A stretch of DNA of 64,000 nt from Lachnospiraceae bacterium. GTDB taxonomy: Bacteria; Bacillota_A; Clostridia; Lachnospirales; Lachnospiraceae. Position 1 is the stretch's first letter; every line of letters begins with the position of its first letter. A program made the position numbers and the translations under genes. The DNA lies in NCBI GenBank assembly GCA_024684065.1, contig JAIKXO010000306.1:26630-90629 (forward strand), written 5' to 3'. A model generated the notes under the pieces. That model saw nothing but the letters and a program-made list of their open reading frames with translations, was not told where the DNA came from and searched no databases. This document shows positions 42,682 through 50,765 of this stretch, one piece after another.

Positions 42682-43773
42682 TCAGTCATCCATATACGCC
42701 CCGACTAACTTAAGCTTTGCGCATATAACGGAAAGCTCCTTAAGCATATCCTTTCCGTTCTGTGAATTGATGTTTCCCTCGGCCTCCACGAAGAAATAAT
42801 ATGTCCATATCAGATCCTTCATCGGCCTGCTCCTTAAGCATACCATATTATAACCGTGCGCTCCTATGATATTCAAGGTCTGCGCCAATGCCCCTGCCTT
42901 GTTCTGTACCGTAAATACAAGAATGAAACGCTCGTTGTCATGCCTGCCTGTCGTTACGGACTCATTTTGGGACCTTGAAAAAACGGCAAATCTTGTGGTA
43001 TTGTTGTTGCTTGTATTGATCCCCTGCTCTAAAAGCGTAAGGCCATAAAGCTCCGCAGTCTCAGCGGAAGCTATGGCTGCCACGGTCTTATCTCCTTTAT
43101 CCCTGACATATTCCGCCGCAACTGCAGTATTTGAATAGGTCAGTGTTTCAAAGCCGTGATCGGCTATGTATTCTCCGCACTGCTCCAGAGCCTGGGGATG
43201 ACTTACAACCGTCCTGATCGTATCAAGGGAAGCCCCCTTTACGGCTAAAAGATTCTGTACGATATCGACCCCTGTGACCCGGTTGATATAAAGGCTTCCG
43301 GAAAAAGCCAGGTCCATGACCGTTCCCACATCGCCGGCAAAGCTGTTTTCAATGGGAAGCACCGCCACATCCGCTTCGCCTCTTTCCACGGCCCTGTATG
43401 CCCCGCCGAAATCGGAAAAAGCCATGAGCTCTCCCTCCGGAAAAAGCTTTTTTGCGGCTATATAGCTGAAAGCGCCCTTAACGCCGCTGTATGCTATCCT
43501 GATCCCGTCTATGAGACTGCTCTGATATTCGCAGGACAGATCTAAGATATCAGTGATAAAATCAACGTAATATCCTTCTATCTCCTTATTCTGGACAAAT
43601 TCTCTGTTTCTGCGGATCAGTTCTTTCTCCCGTTCCGGATCCTTCACCGGGAGTCCTTTATCTTTTTTATGTTCGGCTATCGCTTTCGAACAGCTCATCC
43701 TCTCTTCAAAAAGCTTAAGCATCTCCCTGTCTATTGAGTCTATCTTCTTTCTTACCTCGTTAAGTGTTTCCAT
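42682..43773 (-). CDS. pheA: Bifunctional chorismate mutase/prephenate dehydratase (P-protein)
   Basis: 363 residues: AroQ-type chorismate mutase (about 1-90, RKKIDSIDREMLKLFEERM), prephenate dehydratase (about 92-270, with GVKGAFSYIAA, LPIENSFAGDVG and NNTTRFAVF), and a C-terminal ACT domain (about 280-360). The ACT GALV-like segment is KAGALAQTLN, but the ESRP motif reads RSRP, which may change phenylalanine inhibition. First gene after rplS; 88 bases separate them. Confidence 0.94.
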   Translation of the reverse strand: METLNEVRKKIDSIDREMLKLFEERMSCSKAIAEHKKDKGLPVKDPEREKELIRRNREFVQNKEIEGYYVDFITDILDLSCEYQSSLIDGIRIAYSGVKGAFSYIAAKKLFPEGELMAFSDFGGAYRAVERGEADVAVLPIENSFAGDVGTVMDLAFSGSLYINRVTGVDIVQNLLAVKGASLDTIRTVVSHPQALEQCGEYIADHGFETLTYSNTAVAAEYVRDKGDKTVAAIASAETAELYGLTLLEQGINTSNNNTTRFAVFSRSQNESVTTGRHDNERFILVFTVQNKAGALAQTLNIIGAHGYNMVCLRSRPMKDLIWTYYFFVEAEGNINSQNGKDMLKELSVICAKLKLVGAYMDD

Positions 43774-43861
43774 AACTTCCTCCGCAAAAAGCTTAAACCT
43801 GCCCTCCGATATTAAAACAGCACGGCCTCTTTTGGAAACCGCGCTGCAAAAATCATTTTCT

Positions 43862-44209
43862 TTATCTAATCTTTTCCTTGACCTTAGCTCTCTTACCTAC
43901 ACGGCCTCTTAAGTAGAACAGCTTCGCTCTTCTTACCTTACCTTCTCTCACGACCTCGACCTTTTCTACCGAGGGAGAATGTAACGGCCATGTCTTTTCG
44001 ACGCCTACTCCGTTTGAATTTTTTCTGACGGTAAAGGTTTCTCTGTTTCCTCCGCCCTGTCTCTTAAGTACGATGCCCTCGAAGATCTGTATCCTCTCTC
44101 TCGCACCCTCTCTGATCTTTGCGTGAACCCTTACAGTATCCCCAACGTTGAACTTCGGGGGATTCTCCTTTACCTGTTCAAGCTCGATTTCTCTGATAAT
44201 GTCGCTCAT
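43862..44209 (-). CDS. rplS: 50S ribosomal protein L19
   Basis: 115 residues, standard length: [26 protein letters not shown] N-terminus, [63 protein letters not shown] gives the start. Preceded by an untranslated leader of about 110 bases. Confidence 0.97.
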   Translation of the reverse strand: MSDIIREIELEQVKENPPKFNVGDTVRVHAKIREGARERIQIFEGIVLKRQGGGNRETFTVRKNSNGVGVEKTWPLHSPSVEKVEVVREGKVRRAKLFYLRGRVGKRAKVKEKIR

Positions 44210-44325
44210 AGTGACCTCCTTTATAATTTCGGACGTTCATAATACAGGAAGTTATTTCCATACCAGCGGACCGTCTCTTTAACGTGATTGTTTTAAGATC
44301 TTTTGCCCGATCAGCAACAAATTGT

Positions 44326-44354
44326 ATTCTAACATGCACAAAAATGAAAATCAA
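44326..44354 (-). promoter_or_regulatory. Predicted promoter of rplS and following genes
   Basis: Minus strand: -35 TTGATT (44354-44349), 17-nt spacer, -10 TAGAAT (44331-44326). A transcript starting near 44319 would carry a 110-base leader before rplS; L19 leaders exist in other Firmicutes but I could not match this one. Confidence 0.6.
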
Positions 44355-44385
44355 GAAAATAATGGGATTTCGTCAGGATCAAGGT

Positions 44386-44506
44386 AATGATCCGGTCTGC
44401 GTAGCAGCCCGGGCTTATTCGATATTTGCCTAAGCAAATATCGAATTGGTTCGGCATAAACTAAAGTTTATGCCTAAGCACACGATTTGCTACGCAAATC
44501 GGTGCA
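44386..44506. repeat. Modular palindromic repeat, full copy with extra module (R6), invading trmD
   Basis: From the right: GCACCGATTTGC-GTA-GCAAATCGTGTGC, GGCATAAACT-TT-AGTTTATGCC, TTCGATATTTGC-TTAG-GCAAATATCGAA, and a GGTCTGC-based module. The right-hand 46 bases (44461-44506) are translated as the end of trmD and contain its stop codon. Confidence 0.9.
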
Positions 44507-45198
44507 GTAAGCAGATCCGGCCTTCTCTCCCTCGTCCGGAGGATCGCCTGCTCCCTCCTCCATTTTTCCACGTTTTCATGATGTCCCGAAAGCAGGACCT
44601 CAGGAACCCTCTTATCATGCCAGATCTCCGGCCTTGAATACTGGGGATATTCCAAAAGCCCCTCCTCGAAGCTCTCCGTTCCGCTTGAAGCCTCATTGTT
44701 AAGGACTCCCGGAACCAGCCTCGAGACTGCATCCACAACCACCATGGCCGGCAGTTCCCCGCCTGTCACCACATAATCCCCTATGGAGATATTGTCCGTG
44801 ACTATCTCCTCAAGAACCCTCTCGTCTATGCCCTCGTAATGGCCGCACAGGAGTATCACGTCCTCCTCCCTTGAGAGTTCCTTCGCCATGGCCTGGTTAA
44901 ATACCTGCCCCTGGGGTGTCATATATATACACCTTACCGGATCGTTATTGCCTCTTTCCCTTATCTCTGAAATTATGGCCTTATAGCATTGATAGACCGG
45001 TTCCGCCTGCATGAGCATCCCCGCACCGCCGCCATAGATATAATCATCGACCTTTCCGTGTTTGTTAAAAGCATAATCCCTGATATTTACGGCCGAAAGC
45101 CCGATAAATCCCCTGTCGATACCTCTTCCGATTATGCTTGTTCCAAGCCCGCCAAGCACCATTTCAGGGAAAAGTGTCATAATATGGAAATTGATCAC
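44461..45198 (-). CDS. trmD: tRNA (guanine-N1-)-methyltransferase
   Basis: 245 residues; GTG start at 45198 overlapping the rimM stop by three bases (GTGA). It methylates G37 of tRNAs with a trefoil-knot SPOUT fold: [66 protein letters not shown]. The final 14 residues, [14 protein letters not shown], and the stop are encoded by repeat R6 and are foreign to the family. Confidence 0.95.
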   Translation of the reverse strand: MINFHIMTLFPEMVLGGLGTSIIGRGIDRGFIGLSAVNIRDYAFNKHGKVDDYIYGGGAGMLMQAEPVYQCYKAIISEIRERGNNDPVRCIYMTPQGQVFNQAMAKELSREEDVILLCGHYEGIDERVLEEIVTDNISIGDYVVTGGELPAMVVVDAVSRLVPGVLNNEASSGTESFEEGLLEYPQYSRPEIWHDKRVPEVLLSGHHENVEKWRREQAILRTRERRPDLLTAPICVANRVLRHKL

Positions 45199-45704
45199 AC
45201 AAGCCCCTCCAAAAGATGCACCTTCATGACCATGCTTTTGACATCTACCGAAAGTATGCAGTCCTTAATAGCAGGTATCAGTATCTCTTTTTTTGCGGCC
45301 GTCTCAACAATGTAAACATCATTGGCGCCCCTGCCGTCATATACGTCCTTTATGCTTCCGAGCTCCTTTCCTTCCTCGTCGATTACTCTCATGCCTAAAA
45401 GATCGGCAATGTAGTATTCATCCTCCTCAAGGCTTACAGCATCCTCCCTTGAAACATAAAGGCTCTTTCCCCTGAGGCGCTCCGAAGCGCTCATATCATC
45501 GAGCCCTTCAAACTTAAGTATCGCAAACTGTTTAAAGAATTTGACATTCTCGATCTTTAAGGGGACATGCTCACTGCCGTTCTCCAAAAGGACCTGCTTA
45601 AGACCTTTAAATCTTTTTACATCGTCAGTCGTCGGGAAGACCTTCACCTCACCCTTTACACCGTGGGTCGAGGTGATGATTCCCACCTTCAAAATATCTT
45701 CCAT
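45195..45704 (-). CDS. rimM: 16S rRNA processing protein RimM
   Basis: 169 residues: N-terminal [22 protein letters not shown] and the PRC-barrel half ([29 protein letters not shown]). It acts in 30S maturation. The region before the ATG is unusual: no Shine-Dalgarno is at normal spacing, but three AT-rich 19-bp repeats with AACAGG precede it. Confidence 0.94.
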   Translation of the reverse strand: MEDILKVGIITSTHGVKGEVKVFPTTDDVKRFKGLKQVLLENGSEHVPLKIENVKFFKQFAILKFEGLDDMSASERLRGKSLYVSREDAVSLEEDEYYIADLLGMRVIDEEGKELGSIKDVYDGRGANDVYIVETAAKKEILIPAIKDCILSVDVKSMVMKVHLLEGLV

Positions 45705-45720
45705 ACAAAAATTTTTTTTA

Positions 45721-45777
45721 CCTGTTAAAAAAATATTTGCCTGTTAAAAAAATATTTGCCTGTTAAAAAATTTTTAT
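45721..45777. repeat. Three tandem 19-bp repeats in the rimM 5' region
   Basis: CCTGTTAAAAAAATATTTG at 45721-45739 and 45740-45758, then a variant at 45759-45777. On the minus strand each unit reads AAATATTTTTTTAACAGG. The third copy overlaps the end of khpA. The homopolymer runs could slip. Confidence 0.9.
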
Positions 45778-46013
45778 TCCCCTTCCTGAACAATATCTAC
45801 CAGGACCTTCTTGGTTTCCTTTGAGGATGCGGCCTTTACGACGGAACGTATCGCCTTTGCGATCCTTCCCTGTTTTCCTATGACCTTACCCATATCAGAT
45901 TGTGCAACGCGTAATTCGATGATGATTGCTCTCTCATCCTCCCTCTGTGTGACCACAACCTGTTCAGGATGTACGACAAGGGATTTTGCGATTATTTCTA
46001 CTAATTCCTTCAT
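45774..46013 (-). CDS. khpA: KH-domain RNA-binding protein KhpA (YlqC)
   Basis: 79 residues, single KH domain with the GxxG loop in MGKVIGKQGRIAKAIRSVV. In Firmicutes it partners KhpB in RNA binding and cell elongation control. Position between rpsP and rimM is conserved. ACGGAGG precedes the start. Confidence 0.95.
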   Translation of the reverse strand: MKELVEIIAKSLVVHPEQVVVTQREDERAIIIELRVAQSDMGKVIGKQGRIAKAIRSVVKAASSKETKKVLVDIVQEGE

Positions 46014-46034
46014 CCTTATTACCTCCGTTGCAGT

Positions 46035-46280
46035 TTATTTTTCAATTCCTGCAATCTTTAAAAGTTTTGCCACGGTCTCGGTAGGCTGGGCACCGTTATT
46101 GAGCCACTTCTTCGCAAGCTCTTCATTGATCTTTATGGTGCTGGGATCGGTAAGGGGATCGTAGGTTCCTATTTCCTCTATGAATCTTCCGTCACGGGGT
46201 GCGCGCGCATCCGCTACGATAACCCTGTAAAAAGGAGCTTTCTTCTTTCCCATTCTTCTAAGCCTGATCTTAACTGCCAT
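46035..46280 (-). CDS. rpsP: 30S ribosomal protein S16
   Basis: 81 residues from the ATG at 46280 (GGAGG 8 bases upstream; an ATG at 46295 overlaps the ribosome binding site). [31 protein letters not shown] in pieces is the S16 signature, followed by [10 protein letters not shown]. First gene of the rpsP-khpA-rimM-trmD run. Confidence 0.97.
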   Translation of the reverse strand: MAVKIRLRRMGKKKAPFYRVIVADARAPRDGRFIEEIGTYDPLTDPSTIKINEELAKKWLNNGAQPTETVAKLLKIAGIEK

Positions 46281-46435
46281 TGTTTTTTCCTCCATTGAAT
46301 AATATCAGTTTAATATATGTTAAGGACCGGGGCCTGTGTCTTAAAGCCGGACGTTCTGCTGCACTGGCTTAAACAGCATTGCCCGGTGTCCTAACAGTCT
46401 TTTGACGCCTGTATCATCATATTGAAATACGCTCT

Positions 46436-47788
46436 TTAAAACGGAAGCCTGAACTTCGACCGCTTGCCTCCGAGCATCCCGGGGAGCTGCTTTACCATCT
46501 TCCTCGACTGCTCGAACTGCTTGATGAAACGGTTGACCTCCGAGATATCAACCCCTGCGCCCTTTGCGATCCTGTATTTCCGGGAAGGGTTTAACAGATC
46601 GGGATCCCGTCTTTCCTGCGGAGTCATCGAAAGCACGATAGCCTCCATCCTTGCGAGTTTTGAATCATCGACGGCAGATTCAAGGTCGCTGTTCTTAAGC
46701 CCTGAAAGACCGAGTCCCGGCATCATCCCGAGGATACTCGCAAGGCCGCCCATCTTCTTCATCTGCGCCATGCTTTCAAGATAATCCTCGAAATCAAAGC
46801 GGCCCTTCTTCAGCTTGTTATAGGTTTCCCTTCCTTTTTCCTCGTCGATGTCAAGGTTTTCCTGGGCCTTTTCGATAAGCGTGAGCACATCGCCCATACC
46901 GAGGATTCTGTTCGCCATTCTGTCGGGATAGAACTGCTCAAGATCCGAAAGCTTCTCGCCCATACCGACGTAGATGATCGGCTTGCCCGTGACCGCCTTT
47001 ATGGAAAGCGCCGCGCCGCCGCGCGCATCACCGTCCATCTTGGACAGGATGATCCCGTCTACCCCTATCTTTTCATCGAAGGTCTTCGAAACATTGACAG
47101 CCTCCTGACCGGTCATGGCATCGACGACTAAAAGCGTCTGATGTACGGTAACCCTTTCCTTGATCGCGGAAAGCTCCTCCATCATCTCCTCGTCGATCTG
47201 CAGACGGCCCGCGGTATCAATGATAACGATATTATGTCCGTTCTTTTCGGAATAGGCGACAGCCTCTTGTGCTATCCCCGCTACGTCCTCAGAGCCCTCG
47301 ACAGAGAAGAAATCCACTTCCTGCTTTTTGGCATTTATCCGAAGCTGCTCTATAGCCGCAGGCCTGTACACATCACCTGCGACAAGCAGGCATTTCTTGC
47401 CCTTCTGTTTAAGCTTGCCCGCTATCTTTGCCGCCGTCGTTGTCTTGCCGGCGCCCTGAAGGCCGCACATCATGATAACCGTCCTTGCCTTTCCGGGCTC
47501 AAGCTTTATCTCCGTAGTCTCAGACCCCATTAAAGAGGTCATCTCCTCATTGACGATCTTTATCACCATCTGTCCGGGATTCAGACCGTTCATGACATCC
47601 TGCCCTACGGCTCTCTCCTGTACTGAATTGACAAACTGCTTTACGACCTTAAAGTTGACGTCAGCCTCGAGCAGGGCAAGCTTTACCTCCTTAAGGGCAG
47701 TCTTAACGTCTTCTTCCGTAAGCCTTCCCTTGCTCCGAAGCTTCTTAAAAACATTCTGCAGTTTATCCGTCAAACTCTCAAATGCCAT
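46436..47788 (-). CDS. ffh: Signal recognition particle protein Ffh
   Basis: 450 residues: N domain (about 1-90), G domain with GLQGAGKTTTAAKIAGKL, DTAGRLQIDEEMM, ILSKMDGDARGGAALS and GMGEKLSDLEQF, then the M domain with Met-rich helices (GLASILGMMPGLGLSGL, MEAIVLSMTPQERR). It binds signal sequences and 4.5S RNA and docks on FtsY, which is encoded nearby. The ribosome binding site is weak. Confidence 0.96.
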   Translation of the reverse strand: MAFESLTDKLQNVFKKLRSKGRLTEEDVKTALKEVKLALLEADVNFKVVKQFVNSVQERAVGQDVMNGLNPGQMVIKIVNEEMTSLMGSETTEIKLEPGKARTVIMMCGLQGAGKTTTAAKIAGKLKQKGKKCLLVAGDVYRPAAIEQLRINAKKQEVDFFSVEGSEDVAGIAQEAVAYSEKNGHNIVIIDTAGRLQIDEEMMEELSAIKERVTVHQTLLVVDAMTGQEAVNVSKTFDEKIGVDGIILSKMDGDARGGAALSIKAVTGKPIIYVGMGEKLSDLEQFYPDRMANRILGMGDVLTLIEKAQENLDIDEEKGRETYNKLKKGRFDFEDYLESMAQMKKMGGLASILGMMPGLGLSGLKNSDLESAVDDSKLARMEAIVLSMTPQERRDPDLLNPSRKYRIAKGAGVDISEVNRFIKQFEQSRKMVKQLPGMLGGKRSKFRLPF

Positions 47789-47820
47789 AACAGAATAATT
47801 CCGATCCTGATAATCTGCTC

Positions 47821-47864
47821 AAAAAACAGCACAAATGATACTATACAAAATATCATCTGTGCTG
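47821..47864 (-). terminator. Intrinsic terminator after ylxM
   Basis: 14-bp stem on the minus strand (CAGCACAGATGATA with TATCATTTGTGCTG, one G-U pair), 10-nt loop, then TTTTTT at 47826-47821. It lies 30 bases beyond the ylxM stop and separates ylxM from ffh. The same bases overlap the predicted ffh promoter. Confidence 0.8.
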
Positions 47865-47868
47865 TCAA
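47840..47868 (-). promoter_or_regulatory. Near-consensus promoter of ffh inside the terminator palindrome
   Basis: Minus strand: -35 TTGACA (47868-47863), 17-nt spacer, -10 TATAGT (47845-47840). The -10 is in the loop of the terminator hairpin, and the palindrome arms flank it like an operator. Confidence 0.65.
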
Positions 47869-47893
47869 GTATTTTTTCTTTACAGTATAATAC

Positions 47894-48271
47894 TCAGATC
47901 GTATTGATTATTGCATCCGTCAGTTCCAGAGCCCTGTTAAGCCCCGGATCGGTCCTGCTGTTTAACTCCGTAAGGCTTTTATTCCCTCCCTGTTCCGAGA
48001 TCAGAAGCTTAAGTTCCAGGGCACAGTTCTTTACGGTCTCAAATTTCTCAGCCAGATGGAGCTTTTCCTCATAACCCTCCAGAGCCCTGTCGCACCTTTT
48101 TATGATATCGTGGGCTCCCTGCCTGGTGATCCCGTACTGTTCGGAGATCTCGGAGAGGGAAAGGTCATTGAAGATCGCATCCTCATATATCTGCCTCTGA
48201 TGTTCGGTTAAGAGCTCGCCGTAAAAATCATACAGGATGTTCTGTTTTACTATCTTTTCCGGCCCCATCAT
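47894..48271 (-). CDS. ylxM: YlxM family HTH protein (SRP accessory)
   Basis: 125 residues, sigma-70 region 4-like helix-turn-helix: [44 protein letters not shown]. YlxM proteins stimulate the SRP GTPase pathway in streptococci and accompany ffh. The start ATG overlaps the ilvA stop (ATGA), so it is translationally coupled to ilvA. Confidence 0.94.
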   Translation of the reverse strand: MMGPEKIVKQNILYDFYGELLTEHQRQIYEDAIFNDLSLSEISEQYGITRQGAHDIIKRCDRALEGYEEKLHLAEKFETVKNCALELKLLISEQGGNKSLTELNSRTDPGLNRALELTDAIINTI

Positions 48272-49650
48272 ATCGATGTCCTTACGATCTTCGGACGGTA
48301 TTTGCCCTTTTCAAGGGCTTCAAAGATCTCATTCTTATGATCCGTTCCAAAGGCCTCCAGCGTGATCCTCAGTTCCACCGCCGCGCTCCTGTTAGTTGAT
48401 ACGAACTGGTTATGCTCAAGCTTTATGACATTGCCGTTATGCCTTGCTATCACATCGGCAACCCTTGAAAGCTCTCCCGGCTTATCCGGAAGAAGCACCG
48501 AAACGGTAAATATCCGGTCGCGCATGATAAGACCCTGCTGTACCACAGATGACATGGTTATTACATCCATATTCCCGCCGCTTAAGATCGCCACAACCTT
48601 CTTATTGGTTTCATCAAGCTGCTTTAATGCGGCGACAGTGAGCAGCCCCGAATTCTCAACAACCATCTTATGGTTTTCAACCATGTCGAGGAAGGACACC
48701 ACAAGCTCCTCATCCGGAACCGTGATCACCGCATCCAGGTTCTTCTGTACATAGGGGAAGATCTTTGCGCCCGGTGTCCTGACAGCCGTCCCGTCCGCTA
48801 TGGTGCTCATATTCTTAAGGGTCACCACCTTGCCGGCCTTTAAGGATTCGCTCATGCAGGCGGCTCCCTGGGGCTCCACGCCGATTATCCTTATCTTGGG
48901 ATTTAAGAGCTTTGCGAGGGTGGAAACACCTGCTGCCAGTCCGCCTCCTCCGATGGGAACCAATATTATGTCAACCAGCGGAAGCTCCTTGAATATCTCC
49001 ATCGCGATCGTACCCTGTCCCGTGGCTACAGCCAGGTCATCAAAAGGATGGATGAAGGTATATCCGTTCTCCTTTGCAAGCTCAAAAGCCTTTGCTTCCG
49101 CGTCATCATAAACGTCTCCGAAAAGGATCACCTCCGCTCCGTATTCCTTCGTCCTGTTGACCTTTATGAGAGGAGTCGTTGTAGGCATCACTATAACTGC
49201 TTTTATCCCGTAGACTGCGGCTGCATATGCGACTCCCTGCGCATGATTTCCGGCCGAAGCGGTTATTATTCCGGCATCCTTCTCTTCTTCACTCAGGGTG
49301 CTTACCTTATAAAAGGCGCCCCTTACCTTATAGGCTCCGGTCATCTGCATATTCTCGGGCTTAAGGTAGACCTTGTTGCCGGTCTGATTCGTGAGAAAAG
49401 CGCTGTAGATAAGCTTGGTCTCGGAAGTCACGCTCCTTACTATCTCGCTTGCCTCCTCGAAGCTGTCAAGGGTAAGCATACCGGGTGAACTCTCCATTAC
49501 GGGCAGAGGCCCGGTTTCCTGTTTCACCTGCGGCTTATTTGCCGGAGCCTCCTTTTGGGGCCTCCCGCCGTTCTGCCTCCCGCCGTTCTGTCTGCCGTTT
49601 TGCTGTCTGCCATTTTCCTGTTTGCTTAACATGTTGCTCAGATTACTCAT
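48268..49650 (-). CDS. ilvA: Threonine ammonia-lyase with ACT domain and Gln/Asn/Gly-rich N-terminal extension
   Basis: 460 residues. Deaminates threonine to 2-oxobutyrate, the precursor of isoleucine. The PLP lysine is in [25 protein letters not shown] and [10 protein letters not shown] bind PLP phosphate. A C-terminal ACT domain (about 378-455) is typical of the shorter threonine dehydratases. Residues 10-45 are a low-complexity extension built from repeats of NGRQ/NGGRQ, not part of the family. Inserted between ftsY and ylxM, which are normally adjacent or close. Confidence 0.92.
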   Translation of the reverse strand: MSNLSNMLSKQENGRQQNGRQNGGRQNGGRPQKEAPANKPQVKQETGPLPVMESSPGMLTLDSFEEASEIVRSVTSETKLIYSAFLTNQTGNKVYLKPENMQMTGAYKVRGAFYKVSTLSEEEKDAGIITASAGNHAQGVAYAAAVYGIKAVIVMPTTTPLIKVNRTKEYGAEVILFGDVYDDAEAKAFELAKENGYTFIHPFDDLAVATGQGTIAMEIFKELPLVDIILVPIGGGGLAAGVSTLAKLLNPKIRIIGVEPQGAACMSESLKAGKVVTLKNMSTIADGTAVRTPGAKIFPYVQKNLDAVITVPDEELVVSFLDMVENHKMVVENSGLLTVAALKQLDETNKKVVAILSGGNMDVITMSSVVQQGLIMRDRIFTVSVLLPDKPGELSRVADVIARHNGNVIKLEHNQFVSTNRSAAVELRITLEAFGTDHKNEIFEALEKGKYRPKIVRTSI

Positions 49651-49665
49651 ATATCCACTCCTCTC

Positions 49666-49720
49666 TGCACCGATTTGCGAAGCAAATCGTGTGCTTTGGC
49701 GTAAATTCCGGTTTATGCCG
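49666..49720. repeat. Modular palindromic repeat, two modules (R7), between ftsY and ilvA
   Basis: GCACCGATTTGC-GAA-GCAAATCGTGTGC followed by GGCGTAAATTCCGGTTTATGCC (split across two arms). The ftsY stop codon (49713-49715) is inside the second module, and the ilvA ribosome binding site starts right after the first. Confidence 0.88.
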
Positions 49721-50660
49721 GTTCCTCATCATCTTCCAAAAGCGGCTCGTCAGGCCTTGCAAGCAGTGCTTTCGCAAAAGATCTCGCATCAAACCTCTGA
49801 AGATCTTCTATTGCTTCGCCCACCCCGATATATTTTACCGGGATAGAAAGCTCATTCTGGATCGCTATGGCGATCCCCCCCCTGGCTGTCCCGTCAAGCT
49901 TCGTTATGACCGCTCCGGTAACCTGTACGGCATTCATAAATTCCTTAGCCTGGCTCATGGCATTCTGTCCGGTTGTCCCGTCGAGGACGATCAGGGTTTC
50001 GACATGGGCTTCGGGATTTTCCCTTGAGATCACTCTCCGGATCTTTTCAAGCTCCTGCATCAGATTCTTTTTATTATGGAGGCGGCCTGCCGTATCGCAG
50101 AACACTATATCCGCATTCCTGGCCTTTGCGGCCTGCATGGCGTCAAATACCACGGAAGCAGGATCCTGGCCTTCCGTACATCTGATAAAATCCGCTCCGG
50201 CCCTTTCCACCCATACCTCAAGCTGCTCTCCGGCAGCTGCGCGGAAGGTATCAGCCGCTGCTACAATGACCTTTTTGCCCTTACTCTTCATGGCTGCGGC
50301 AAGCTTTCCTATCGTGGTCGTTTTTCCGACCCCGTTAACACCGACCACGAGCACTACGGAATGATCATCCTCATAGTCATAGTCCGGTGGTGTCTTCATA
50401 AGCATCTCAGTGATAATATCAATAAGAAGCTCCCTGCACTCCTCCGGCTCCTTTATCCGCTTCTCCCTGACCTGCTCCTTTAAAGACTCTATGATCTCTT
50501 CGGTGGTGTTATATCCCAGATCGCCGGTTATTAAGATCTCCTCCATCTCATCATAGAAATCCTCATCTATCTTTGATGCCGAAAACAGTGAATTTAACCC
50601 CTCGGCAATAGATTCCCTTGTCTTTGAAAGTCCGTTGAACAGTCTTTGAAAAAAAGCCAT
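49713..50660 (-). CDS. ftsY: Signal recognition particle receptor FtsY
   Basis: 315 residues from the ATG at 50660 (GAGGAGCAGAG upstream); an earlier in-frame ATG at 50696 lies inside repeat R8 and is rejected. NG domain without the long acidic N-terminus: VVGVNGVGKTTTIGKLAAA, DTAGRLHNKKNLMQEL, ITKLDGTARGGIAI, YIGVGEAIEDLQRFD. The last residues DEEPA and the stop are provided partly by repeat R7. Confidence 0.95.
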   Translation of the reverse strand: MAFFQRLFNGLSKTRESIAEGLNSLFSASKIDEDFYDEMEEILITGDLGYNTTEEIIESLKEQVREKRIKEPEECRELLIDIITEMLMKTPPDYDYEDDHSVVLVVGVNGVGKTTTIGKLAAAMKSKGKKVIVAAADTFRAAAGEQLEVWVERAGADFIRCTEGQDPASVVFDAMQAAKARNADIVFCDTAGRLHNKKNLMQELEKIRRVISRENPEAHVETLIVLDGTTGQNAMSQAKEFMNAVQVTGAVITKLDGTARGGIAIAIQNELSIPVKYIGVGEAIEDLQRFDARSFAKALLARPDEPLLEDDEEPA

Positions 50661-50681
50661 CTCTGCTCCTCTGTGTCTTAT

Positions 50682-50762
50682 TGCACCGATTTGCAAAGCA
50701 AATCGTGTGCTTAGGCTCGAACTTCAGTTCGTGCCGATCCGACCTGAAGGTCTGATCATTTC
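50682..50762. repeat. Modular palindromic repeat, full copy (R8), between smc and ftsY
   Basis: GCACCGATTTGC-AAA-GCAAATCGTGTGC, CGAACT-TC-AGTTCG with flanks, and GATCCGACCTGAAGGTCTGATC in two arms, ending GATCATTTC three bases from the smc stop. Best preserved three-module copy together with R1. Confidence 0.9.
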
Positions 50763-50765
50763 CGC

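Noticed and set aside
50661..50696. Longer FtsY starting at 50696
   Set aside because: The extra 12 residues are translated from repeat R8, while GAGGAG stands correctly before the ATG at 50660.
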